From positions 1-64,000 of the forward strand of contig CAWBTE010000009.1 in the NCBI GenBank assembly GCA_963791615.1: 64,000 nucleotides of DNA, written 5' to 3'. The position numbers were made by a program, and so were the translations under genes. Under the pieces are notes generated by a model. That model was not told the DNA's origin and did no database searches. It saw only the letters and a program-made list of their open reading frames with translations. How positions within the stretch are numbered: position 1 is the stretch's first letter; each line of letters begins with the position of its first letter. Positions 56,589-64,000 of the stretch are shown in pieces. The stretch comes from CAILZL01 sp963791615 (GTDB lineage: Bacteria; Pseudomonadota; Gammaproteobacteria; Steroidobacterales; Steroidobacteraceae).

Positions 56589-57149
56589 TCAACTGCGTTC
56601 TGAAGATCGCTGGATAAGGGGCAATAGACTTGGATTGATAAACTGATTTGGTTTCCAACCGCCAATCAGCTTATCTAAAACAAATGTGTCTAGAGCGCTT
56701 AACCCTTGCGCACCCAAAGTCGCCAGATTTCCTGAGCCCATTTGGGAATCTGCCATCAAGCCTAGACCACTGAATACAGCCCAACGAAAAGTTTCTATTT
56801 TTGCGTTTGTGATTGTCAGGTAAAATTCAGTTGATACTTGCCTGGTAATTTCTCAACCCGAAGTCTTCGCAATAGCGGCTTTATAAAAGAACATCTTCCC
56901 TGGTGAGTTACTCAAGATTGTAGTGAGCGATATAACGCCAAGTCCGAGTCTTCAGCGGGCTGGTATATCAAATTCGCGGAAGCGACCAGCTTTTTCAACT
57001 AGCCTCAGCACGTCTGCAAATGAAACATCTCCATCATTGACTGCTTTTCGAAGAGAATGCCGCATCCATCGCGATGCTTCATGGAACGTTGATAATCTGA
57101 GTTGCACCAACCCTGGTTTTTTCAACCACGAACTAGGATGAGTCAGCAT
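56589..57149 (-). pseudogene. degraded gene of unknown family with two in-frame stops
   Basis: One frame reads through about 187 codons with only two internal TGA stops: from LTHPSSWLKKPGL through VNDGDVSFADVLRLVEKAGR, a stop, RLGLGVISLTTILSNSPGKM, a stop, then STEFYLTITNAKIETFRWAV and QGLSALDTFVLDKLIGGWKP to a TGA at 56589. Composition is protein-like throughout, so this looks like the C-terminal part of a decayed gene. I do not recognise the family. It starts at the edge of the IS481 remnant, which may have disrupted it. Confidence 0.5.
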
Positions 57150-57156
57150 CGATCAC

Positions 57157-57655
57157 GACTTGCTCGGCAAAGAACGGCAGCACCGATCATTGAATTTTTT
57201 CTACGTGAAAGCGAATTGTCCTGAACAATTCAAATGCCATTGTGTAATTTCAGACCGAAAGTCTGTTAGATGCGCCCGACGCGCTTGATCGTGCCGACGT
57301 AGAAAGTATACTGAGAACCAGGTAGAATAGAAAGGCATTTTCGATCTCGCAGCAGGCCAGGTCGTACTAAGATCATTTGCAGCGAAATATAGATTTGAGT
57401 CATGAGCACCTTGCAGTAGAGCAACAAGCTTAAGGAACGTTGAGCCGCTGTTTGAAGTTAGGCCGAGATCGTGGCGCAGCCAGATGGAGAGCACGTAGGA
57501 GGGGGAGACGAATGTATCGCGTTGGCGAAGTTCATTGCTGGCGCGTGTTTGTCCGTGTGTGAGCTGCTCGGTGGTGTATAGCGCGAACAAAGCCTGGTTC
57601 GATGGTTTCAACCACGCGGTTTTTTCAGATTCTGACGACGAAGATTTTTGTGGAA
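57157..57655 (-). pseudogene. IS481-type transposase remnant
   Basis: Fragments of an IS481/rve transposase in several frames. First is NLRRQNLKK, then LTHGQTRASNELRQRDTFVS followed by PSYVLSIWLRHDL (the helix-turn-helix region). After a frame change comes GSQYTFYVGTIKRVGRI, which matches the start of the catalytic core, with stops soon after, and finally VLPFFAEQ. The order is correct for one element but frames and stops rule out function. No terminal repeats were found. Confidence 0.7.
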
Positions 57656-57853
57656 CAAGGCTGCTACAACACCGGCATACTTCGCTTACAGATACCGATA
57701 AAAAGTATTGCGCGAAAAGCTATGATCATGCTGGCGTTCGAAACATGGCCGAATGTTCCTAGCATTATGGCACAATGTCTTTGATGATAGTGAATCGTCA
57801 TTCAGCTCTTCAAAATTTAAGTTCGTTTCGACATAAAATCCATTATCTTGTCT

Positions 57854-58133
57854 CTAAATCAATCTGAAGCGCGCGTCCTCAGAAATTGAAGATAATGGAA
57901 CCATTTCCTTGATAGCTGAAATTGCCATACGAGTAGTCGTTTCAGTATCTAATAATGTGGACATCATGTCGTCTGAATCGAAACCGTTATGACTAAGCGG
58001 ATAAATGTCATTAATAAGTGCCTTTGCCACTCGGCGATCACTTGTGCATCTCAGCAGTGCGCGCTCCGCGCTTCTTCGTATAACAATATTTTGAAGCGAA
58101 TGGAAAAAAGAACCAAATTCATCAAGTCATAGC
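57854..58133 (-). pseudogene. unidentified coding fragment
   Basis: An open frame of about 90 codons lacking a usable start, containing FFHSLQNIVIRRSAERALLR, SDRRVAKALINDIYPLSHNG and IKEMVPLSSISEDARFRLI before a TAG. It is protein-like and probably a truncated gene. Family not recognised. Confidence 0.4.
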
Positions 58134-58194
58134 GCGGCCAATGTCAAGAGTTCTTCACCGAACATGATCTGACAGCTCAGTAGAGCGAGCTTCC

Positions 58195-58590
58195 GGTGAT
58201 GTAGCGCTTGCCGTTCTTTGAGGCTTACAGGATAGACAGGTACAATGACGTAAATGCCGAGTCATCGTTGGGAAAGATTATGCGACTGCGGGTGAACTTA
58301 CGCATCACCATGTTTAAGCTCTCAATCGCGTTGGTGGTGTACATGAGCTTGCGGATTTCCGGCAGGAACTGGAAGAAAGGAAAGATGTTAGCTCAGTTCT
58401 CACGCCATAGCCAAATGAAGGTTCAATATGTTTGAACGCAGCGAATCTCGAGGTAGTCCAGCGTCTACAGTGCCTTATCCGCGATGGCAGATTGATAAAT
58501 CGCCTGTAACTGCAGTCAGCATGGCTTTGCTGTCTTTGCTGTAAACATAGCTCAGTACTGACGCGTACCAAATGCAGATGCATATTTGCG
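58195..58590 (-). pseudogene. IS256-type transposase remnant
   Basis: The C-terminal part of a Mutator/IS256 transposase with several stops. Recognisable segments, in order: WYASVLSYVYSKDSKAMLTA, LQAIYQSAIADKAL, then FFQFLPEIRKLMYTTNAIES followed by LNMVMRKFTRSRIFPNDDSA, the family's best conserved block, and YLSIL-stop-ASKNGKRYIT. The N-terminal catalytic half is gone. No inverted repeats were seen. Confidence 0.75.
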
Positions 58591-59300
58591 TCAATATTTT
58601 CGGTAAGTTGGTGTTATGCGCTGCATTTGGTTTCAGACCATCGAAGCTGGCCATAGAAAATATTTCCGCTGGGATGGTCTATGCTCGTTAATAAACTGCC
58701 AAATTGGGTTCTTTTAGAGCCAAGCATAAACAGTAGCTCGTTCACTCCGTACAACAAATCAAGCAATATTTTCGCGGGAATCTTTTTCGCCAGAATATTC
58801 GGTGTTGCACTTAAATAAGATGTTATATAATTATAAGATGTGATATATTGTTTATAGTGAAAATTTTTGTTAAAAAAGGGATTAGTAAAACAGCGCTTCG
58901 GGAAGTGCGAGATCAATTCGATGTGAAATTAGTCGCGCCATAGAAGTCAATCATACCGAGTCAAAGTACCGGGTTGTCAGTCCCTTGGCGTACAACATGA
59001 TGATATTGTGTTAGATAAAAGACAGACGAATGTAGCGCTTCGGGATCAGTTGCGCCATCAAAGAAGCCGACATAGTCACGGCGCGTTTAATCTTAAACAG
59101 CAGACGTTAAGGCTAGACCGAATTGAGGCTCTTGAAATTGCGCATATTGAATGCAAATGCGCAATGCTGTTAATCTCCCAAGTGTGCCGTCAACTCAGCC
59201 TACAGCACACGGTTGATCATGGGAAGAAACATTATGAATAATATTTTGTATTTGTGAAGGTATGTTGAAATGTTTAGTTAGCTAGTGAAGTTTTTATTTA
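58591..59300. other. AT-rich gene-poor stretch
   Basis: About 700 bases with lower GC than the rest of the window, including runs such as TTATATAATTATAAGATGTGATATATTG near 58827. Two short open frames (58614-58916 minus, 59008-59241 plus) have unusual composition and no recognisable motif; I do not call them genes. It is probably decayed or foreign DNA continuous with the transposase remnants. Confidence 0.5.
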
Positions 59301-59317
59301 ATGATATGAATCTATGA

Positions 59318-59339
59318 TAAAAAAGGGCTTAGCCCTTTA
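59318..59339 (-). terminator. mnmA terminator
   Basis: AAAGGGC-TTA-GCCCTTT. On the minus strand the hairpin is followed by TTTTTTATC, a good rho-independent terminator about 60 bases beyond the mnmA stop. Confidence 0.8.
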
Positions 59340-59400
59340 AAAAAAGGGCAGGACACAATTGGATTAAAAGAATAATAGGCTAAGCAAGGAAGCAAAGATT

Positions 59401-60552
59401 TTAAATGCGCTTAGATGCTTTGTTATTACCTACCGCAAAAGATTTCTCATTTGCATGAGCACTCGTCGTCGCATCAATCACCCCACCTCCCAAACAAACC
59501 TCCCCCTCATAGAAAACCATATACTGCCCCGGCGTAATGGCACGCTGCGGCCCGGCAAACTCAATATGCGCAGTATTGTGATTCCCCATGATTACCGTGC
59601 ACTGCTGATCCGCCTGCCGATAACGCGCCTTGGCAGTACAGTTGAAGTGTGAGGCAGGTGGCGCACCAGCAATCCAGCTCAACTCAATGGCATCAAGCGC
59701 AATCTGTTGCATGGCAGGATGGTCATGGCCTTGTACGACGATGAGCTGATTGCGTTGCAAGTCTTTGCTGGCGACGAACCACGGCTCTTCTGCATGGTTG
59801 GCTTTGCCGCCGATGCCAAGACCCTGACGCTGGCCAAGGGTGTAGTACATGAGGCCGGTGTGTGTGCCTAACAACTCGCCATCGACACTGCGAATCTCGC
59901 CGGGTTGGGCGGGCAGGTACTTGGCGAGAAACTCTGCGAACGGACGTTCGCCAATAAAACAAATTCCAGTGCTGTCTTTTTTGTCGTGCGTGGGTAGGGC
60001 GAGTTGTTTGGCGATGCGGCGCACTTCGTCCTTGTGTAATTCGCCGACGGGGAACAATGTTTTCGCCAGGGCACTGGCAGGCATGGCGTGCAAGAAGTAG
60101 CTTTGATCCTTGCCGGGATCAAGGCCACGTAGCAGCTTCGGCGTGGGCGTGTGAACAACGCGGGCGTAGTGGCCGGTAGCGATCAGGTCCGCACCCAATC
60201 GCTTGGCGTAATCGAAGCACACGCCAAACTTGATTTCACGATTGCACAGCACATCGGGGTTGGGGGTACGACCGGCGCGGTATTCACTGAGGAAGTGTTC
60301 GAACACGCGGTCGCGGTATTCCTTCGCGAAGCTGACCTTGTGCAGCGGGATGCCGAGCTGGTTGCAGACCTTGCGGGCGTCCTGAAAATCCTGCGCGGCG
60401 GTGCAGTAGCCGTCCTCGTCTTCTTCCCAGTTGCTCATGAACAGACCTTCGACGCGATAGCCTTGCCCAAGTAACAAGTGCGCGGCCACGGAAGAGTCCA
60501 CGCCGCCGGACATGCCGACGATGATGAGCGGTGAGGAAGCGGGGGAGGTCAT
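59401..60552 (-). CDS. mnmA: tRNA 2-thiouridylase
   Basis: Adds sulfur to uridine 34 of tRNA-Lys, -Glu and -Gln. It is 383 residues from the ATG at 60552. The PP-loop is VGMSGGVDSSVAAHLL, and the catalytic cysteines lie in NPDVLCNREIKF and DSTGICFIGERPF; GHYAR and GLDPGKDQSYFLH are also diagnostic. The C-terminal 15-20 residues are serine/lysine-rich and not conserved. nudJ lies just upstream, as in Escherichia coli. Confidence 0.96.
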   Translation of the reverse strand: MTSPASSPLIIVGMSGGVDSSVAAHLLLGQGYRVEGLFMSNWEEDEDGYCTAAQDFQDARKVCNQLGIPLHKVSFAKEYRDRVFEHFLSEYRAGRTPNPDVLCNREIKFGVCFDYAKRLGADLIATGHYARVVHTPTPKLLRGLDPGKDQSYFLHAMPASALAKTLFPVGELHKDEVRRIAKQLALPTHDKKDSTGICFIGERPFAEFLAKYLPAQPGEIRSVDGELLGTHTGLMYYTLGQRQGLGIGGKANHAEEPWFVASKDLQRNQLIVVQGHDHPAMQQIALDAIELSWIAGAPPASHFNCTAKARYRQADQQCTVIMGNHNTAHIEFAGPQRAITPGQYMVFYEGEVCLGGGVIDATTSAHANEKSFAVGNNKASKRI

Positions 60553-60623
60553 GCCGGCATTATAGGTGCACGACGGGGACATGGTTGGCAGGGGAGGCGG
60601 CCATCAGGAGGCCCCCACTCTGG

Positions 60624-60648
60624 CTCTCCCCCGAAGATCGGGGGAGAG
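60624..60648. repeat. hairpin between nudJ and mnmA
   Basis: CTCTCCCCCGA-AGA-TCGGGGGAGAG, an 11-bp perfect stem with a 3-base loop, immediately after the nudJ stop. It has no T-run. This could be an extragenic repeat or a partial terminator within the nudJ-mnmA unit. Confidence 0.55.
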
Positions 60649-60656
60649 AACTCGGA

Positions 60657-61136
60657 TCAAGCTGATTTGGTGGTGATCAAACTGGCGGGATTGGTCACAT
60701 GGGTGAGTATCGACAGCGGGTAGCGCGCGCCACTCAGATAGTCGTCGATACATTGCAGCACCATGGGGCTGCGTAACTGGTTGGCGCGTTGCGCCACTTC
60801 ATCGCGGCTCAGCCACAAGGTGCGGCGAATGCCACGATCCAGTCGTCGCTCAGGATGATGGCGCGTTACGCTGCCGGCAAAGGTGACGCGCAGGAAGCTC
60901 AGGTTACGTTCGGGGTGTGGCCAGAGATAAATGCCGCTGATGGCTTCCGGTACGAAGGTCCAGGCGGTTTCTTCCAGCGCTTCGCGAATGGCGGCGTCAA
61001 TCAGCGATTCATTGGCTTCCAGATGTCCGGCGGGCTGGTTGATGACCAGTCGCTCGCCCACGAACTCCTCGATGAGCAGGAAGCGACCTTCCCGCTCAAT
61101 GACTGCTGCAACTGTGACGTCCGGTTTCCACACCAT
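60657..61136 (-). CDS. nudJ: Nudix hydrolase NudJ
   Basis: A 159-residue Nudix hydrolase. The Nudix box G-x5-E-x7-REUxEE is complete in GHLEANESLIDAAIREALEE (residues 37-56). In Escherichia coli NudJ hydrolyses nucleoside di- and triphosphates and a thiamine-precursor pyrophosphate. Both the sequence (KPDVTVAAVIEREGRFLLIE at the start) and the position directly before mnmA support orthology. Confidence 0.92.
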   Translation of the reverse strand: MVWKPDVTVAAVIEREGRFLLIEEFVGERLVINQPAGHLEANESLIDAAIREALEETAWTFVPEAISGIYLWPHPERNLSFLRVTFAGSVTRHHPERRLDRGIRRTLWLSRDEVAQRANQLRSPMVLQCIDDYLSGARYPLSILTHVTNPASLITTKSA

Positions 61137-61203
61137 GATGAATTCAGTATAGCTATGCCATCAGAAATAAATTTGACGCAGGTCTTGAAGTAGGGAGGTG
61201 GGC

Positions 61204-61740
61204 CTAAGCGCCCACTACCTGATCAGAACTCTGCAGTGAGTGAGCCTTGTTCCATGCCGTATCAAACTGTACCCGGTAAAAGCGGGCCACAGGCGGGTCA
61301 TAAATATCCGACATGCCATCCCAGCGGTCGGCATGGATGCGATACAGCGCGCCGCGTTCATCAGCGACCAGCAGCTCCGCAGCGTCCAGTCCGGAACCAT
61401 CGGTAGTGCGAATTTCAAAGTAATTAGGCAGGCGATCAGCCAGCTGCAACAAGGCAGGCCGGGGATCGGCGCTGGCCATGGTCGGCAAGGTCAGAATCCT
61501 TACTTTGGCGTTACGGCGCGCCAGTACAAATCGTTTCAGCACGTCCAGAAAACTGGGGCTTTCGAACAGGCCGGAGCGCAGATCCCGTGACCAGAGGGCA
61601 ATGGTTTTTTCGGCCGAACGGGTAACCGTCAGCAATTGCTCGCGCATTTCGGTTTGAGTAGTGAACAACACCGGCGAACTGGTCAGCACCAGATGGCTGC
61701 CCGTATCGGTGGTAATAATTTGGCCGTTTTCCGGACTCAT
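61204..61740 (-). CDS. phospholipase-D-like protein of unknown function (DUF7931-like)
   Basis: A 178-residue cytosolic protein. The blocks EKTIALWSRDLRSGLFESPS and NAKVRILTLPTMASADPRPA, followed by AAELLVADERGALYRIHADR, resemble the PLD-like fold of the family I recall as DUF7931, found in Xanthomonadales. No HxK catalytic motif is present, so enzymatic activity is unlikely. The ATG at 61740 is used; an upstream ATG at 61806 would add 22 His-rich residues. It lies between nudJ and purB on the same strand with gaps of 67 and 169 bases. Confidence 0.65.
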   Translation of the reverse strand: MSPENGQIITTDTGSHLVLTSSPVLFTTQTEMREQLLTVTRSAEKTIALWSRDLRSGLFESPSFLDVLKRFVLARRNAKVRILTLPTMASADPRPALLQLADRLPNYFEIRTTDGSGLDAAELLVADERGALYRIHADRWDGMSDIYDPPVARFYRVQFDTAWNKAHSLQSSDQVVGA

Positions 61741-61909
61741 TCGAAGATGCTCGTCGTGATGATGGGTTCCCGCATTAATCCTCCCTGCGGGGAAACCCTG
61801 AAGCATGGCCACCTTAGCGACCAGTGCTTCGACGAGCTGTAGATCAGTTCACGTTTCGCGAGTTAAGTTAAAGAAACCCGCTGTAAGTGATTGGCAAAAC
61901 AGCCTTTTG

Positions 61910-63277
61910 TCAGACGTCCTTGGCCAGCTTGAGCGCCGCCCCAAGGTAATTGGCCGGCGTCAGCTTGAGCAGTGCCTGTCTGGCTTCCTCCGGCAGGGCC
62001 AGACCCAAAACAAACTTCTGCATGGCGGCGGCATCGACGCGCTGACCACGGGTGAGTTCTTTCAATTGTTCATAGGCGTTCTCCACACCATAGCGACGCA
62101 TGACGGTCTGGATGGGTTCGGCCAGCAGTTCCCAGTTAGCGTCCAGGTCATCGGCAAGTTTCGCCGCGTTCACATCAATACGATCCAGACCGCGATTGAT
62201 GGACTTCCACGCCAGCAGGCTGTGCGTCACCGCTACGCCGACATTGCGCACTACGGTGGAGTCGGTGAGGTCGCGCTGCCACCGGGAAATAGGCAGCTTG
62301 TCGGCGAGAAAGCGCAGCAGCGCATTAGCCAGCCCGAGGTTGCCTTCGCCGTTCTCGAAATCAATCGGGTTGACCTTGTGCGGCATGGTGGAGGAACCCG
62401 TCTCGCCCGCCACCACGCGCTGCTTGAAGTAACCCAGCGACACATAGCCCCAGGCATCGCGGGCAAAATCAATCAGCACCGTGTTCACGCCAGCCAGCGC
62501 ATCAAAGTACTCGGCCATGAAGTCGTGTGGTTCGATCTGCGTGGTGTAGGGGTTGAAGGTCAGTCCCAGCGATTCGACAAAGCGCTGGCTGAGTGTCGGC
62601 CAATCCACATTGGGATAGGCAACCAAGTGCGCGTTGAAGTTGCCCACCGCACCGTTGATCTTGCCCAGAATCTGCACCGCCGCCAGCTGGTCGTGCTTGC
62701 GTTTGAGGCGATAGGCGACATTGGCGATTTCCTTGCCTAGCGTGGTCGGTGTGGCTGGCTGACCATGGGTGCGTGACATCATCGGCATGGCAGCATTCGC
62801 ATGAGAAAAATCCTGCAAGCGTTTGATAAGTTTTGCTAATGCTGGCAGCAATACCTGGTCTCGCGCCTCTTTCAGCATCAGGGCATAGCTCAGGTTGTTG
62901 ATGTCTTCCGAGGTGCACGCGAAGTGCACAAATTCGCGTTTGGCCTTGCCTTCCGGGAATACATCCAGCCGCGACTTCACCAGATATTCCACAGCCTTCA
63001 CGTCGTGGTTGGTGGTGCGCTCGTACTCCTTCACTCTGGCGGCATCTTCCAGACTCAAGGAAGTCGCCAGCTCATCCAGCACCGCCAGCACACTGGCCGG
63101 GATGCCTTTCAGTTCCACAATGCCCGGTTCCGCAGCCAGCGCCTTGAACCACAAGGCCTCCACCCGCACGCGCTGCCGGATCAGTCCGTATTCGCTGAAG
63201 ACCGGCCGCAGCTCGCTGGTCTTGTCGGCATAACGGCCGTCAACAGGAGAAATCGCGGTGAGGGTGCTGAGATTCAT
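61910..63277 (-). CDS. purB: adenylosuccinate lyase
   Basis: Cleaves SAICAR and adenylosuccinate in purine synthesis. It is 455 residues from the ATG at 63277 (AGGT upstream). It begins LTAISPVDGRYADKTSELRP and contains TSEDINNLSYALML and MMSRTHGQPATPTTLGKEI. The lyase signature GSSTMPHKVNPIDFENGEGN is complete. It is the PurB subtype of Escherichia coli (about 456 residues). It stands alone with its own upstream region. Confidence 0.97.
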   Translation of the reverse strand: MNLSTLTAISPVDGRYADKTSELRPVFSEYGLIRQRVRVEALWFKALAAEPGIVELKGIPASVLAVLDELATSLSLEDAARVKEYERTTNHDVKAVEYLVKSRLDVFPEGKAKREFVHFACTSEDINNLSYALMLKEARDQVLLPALAKLIKRLQDFSHANAAMPMMSRTHGQPATPTTLGKEIANVAYRLKRKHDQLAAVQILGKINGAVGNFNAHLVAYPNVDWPTLSQRFVESLGLTFNPYTTQIEPHDFMAEYFDALAGVNTVLIDFARDAWGYVSLGYFKQRVVAGETGSSTMPHKVNPIDFENGEGNLGLANALLRFLADKLPISRWQRDLTDSTVVRNVGVAVTHSLLAWKSINRGLDRIDVNAAKLADDLDANWELLAEPIQTVMRRYGVENAYEQLKELTRGQRVDAAAMQKFVLGLALPEEARQALLKLTPANYLGAALKLAKDV

Positions 63278-63691
63278 GGTCTGGACCTGGGATACGGCAA
63301 CAAAATTCGGGCGCGCATCATAACCCGGCAGACGGCCAGCAGAGTCGTTCCCCGGCCGCCACAGGCACATTGTTGACGTTGGTTTATGCTCCCCGATTAC
63401 TTGTCGTCCTTCTGCTTGAGCAATGCATTTTGTCAGTGGCGCTCGGGTTGCATGTGGCATCCGCTTTGCTATTGACAGTTTTTTACTTTCAATTGCGCGG
63501 CAAACCTGTATATTGCGCGGCGTTCGAGACCGTTCATTTTGTCTTCCTTGCTGTCTTCCTTCCGGCGGACCGAGAGGTGCAACCGAATCGTTCCCGATCA
63601 GTAGATGCGGTGCGACAGCACTGCATTCGTTATTTGGCCCGCTCCCGCATCCATAATAAAGAGCGGTGATGGTTTTTCAGGAAGGTTTTCA
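63278..63691. other. divergent intergenic region, purB and RRM gene
   Basis: About 410 bases between divergent genes. It must hold both promoters. A possible -10, TATATT at 63509-63514, and a TTGACA at 63472-63477 are present but not correctly spaced with each other. From 63515 to the RRM start is a CT- and hairpin-rich stretch that may be a long 5' leader, as is common for cold-induced RNA-binding proteins. A hydrophobic open frame at 63370-63669 starts at TTG and is probably not a gene. Confidence 0.4.
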
Positions 63692-64000
63692 ATGAGCAAG
63701 ATTTACGTGGGCAATCTGCCCTTTTCCGCCGATGAAACTGCAGTGCGTTCCCTGTTTGAACAGCACGGCACCGTTGATTCTGTCAGCCTGATCAATGACC
63801 GCGAAACCGGCCGCCCTCGTGGCTTCGGTTTCGTGGAAATGCCCAGTGCCGACGCAGCACGCGCCATCCAGGCCCTGAACGGCCAGGATATGGGCGGTCG
63901 TCCGCTGAAGGTCAATGAAGCGCAAGACAAGCCAAGAACCGGTGGCGGTGGTGGCGGCGGTCGTAGCGGCGGTGGCGGCTACGGCGGCGGTGGTGGTGGC
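63692..64000 (+). CDS. glycine-rich RNA-binding protein, RRM family (cut by window end)
   Basis: The first 103 codons of an RRM protein. RNP2 is KIYVGNLPFS (residues 3-12) and RNP1 is RGFGFVEM (about 43-50), so the whole RRM (about residues 3-77) is present. It is followed by a linker (AQDKPRTGG) and a glycine-rich tail with RSGGGGYGGG that runs off the window. Such short RRM-Gly proteins are often cold-induced RNA chaperones. The ribosome site AGGAAGG lies about 7 bases before the ATG. Confidence 0.93.
   Translation, partial: MSKIYVGNLPFSADETAVRSLFEQHGTVDSVSLINDRETGRPRGFGFVEMPSADAARAIQALNGQDMGGRPLKVNEAQDKPRTGGGGGGGRSGGGGYGGGGGG

Noticed and set aside
58614..58916. A 100-residue open frame rich in Tyr, Asn and Ile
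   Set aside because: Composition follows the local AT bias; no motif and no ribosome site.
59008..59241. A 77-residue open frame in the AT-rich region
   Set aside because: No good start, no recognisable motif, and it lies in decayed DNA; not distinguishable from chance.
63370..63669. A 99-residue hydrophobic open frame before the RRM gene
   Set aside because: It starts at TTG with no ribosome site, its composition changes from hydrophobic to arginine-rich, and it occupies the region where promoter and leader are expected.

Overview
The window reads as a chromosomal segment of a gammaproteobacterium close to the Lysobacterales/Xanthomonadales. The evidence is gene content and order: tRNA-Val, thrS, infC, rpmI, rplT, pheS, pheT, ihfA, a merR-type gene and tRNA-Pro in a row; a bifunctional aspartokinase/homoserine dehydrogenase heading thrABC; a class I ilvC with a valine-rich leader; class II DAHP synthase; and tryptophan 2,3-dioxygenase. 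No marker here names a genus, so the placement is an inference.

Layout. 1-9,075 (minus strand): a branched-chain amino acid cluster transcribed right to left: ilv leader peptide and attenuator, ilvC, leuA, ilvE, terminator, an AbiEii-like nucleotidyltransferase pair, leuC, leuD, a DUF2938 membrane protein, leuB. No acetolactate synthase genes lie between ilvC and leuA; ilvD sits at 17.7 kb. 9,076-16,131: an M17 aminopeptidase, a HEPN-motif/LOTUS protein, palindromic repeats, a transglutaminase-like protein, pirin, VapBC, FMN reductase, OsmC and an EamA transporter. 16,154-21,776: APC permease, ilvD, peroxiredoxin, a paired palindromic repeat and etfBA. 22,025-29,557: a glycine-zipper envelope protein, a 267-bp MITE-like element, a PepSY protein, an OmpR/PhoQ-type two-component pair with an internal terminator, and hrpA. 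29,646-34,671: class II DAHP synthase, a small unknown, an archaeal/eukaryotic-type ProRS, a soluble sensor kinase and queF. 34,785-42,395: the translation block. 42,548-52,710: an ExeA-like ATPase fused to FHA, thrABC, a NERD-like protein, tatD, a periplasmic helical protein, a YgjP-like metallopeptidase and kynA. 52,767-56,506: msrP and acnA. 56,589-59,300: an AT-richer graveyard of gene and transposase fragments (IS481- and IS256-type). 59,401-64,000: mnmA, nudJ, an unknown, purB and the start of a glycine-rich RRM protein.

Six genes (leuB, hrpA, thrS, tatD, msrP, acnA) are split by single-base frameshifts. There are eight sites, and every one is repaired by removing one base. Because thrS is essential and carries three, I treat these as probable errors in the sequence, not real gene loss, and annotate the full-length genes.

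The most noteworthy items are the HEPN-motif plus LOTUS protein at 10.5 kb, the three-way-junction MITE with TA ends at 22.7 kb, the ilv valine-rich leader/attenuator at 8.8 kb, the nucleotidyltransferase pair inside the leu cluster, and the infC gene with an apparent ATC start.
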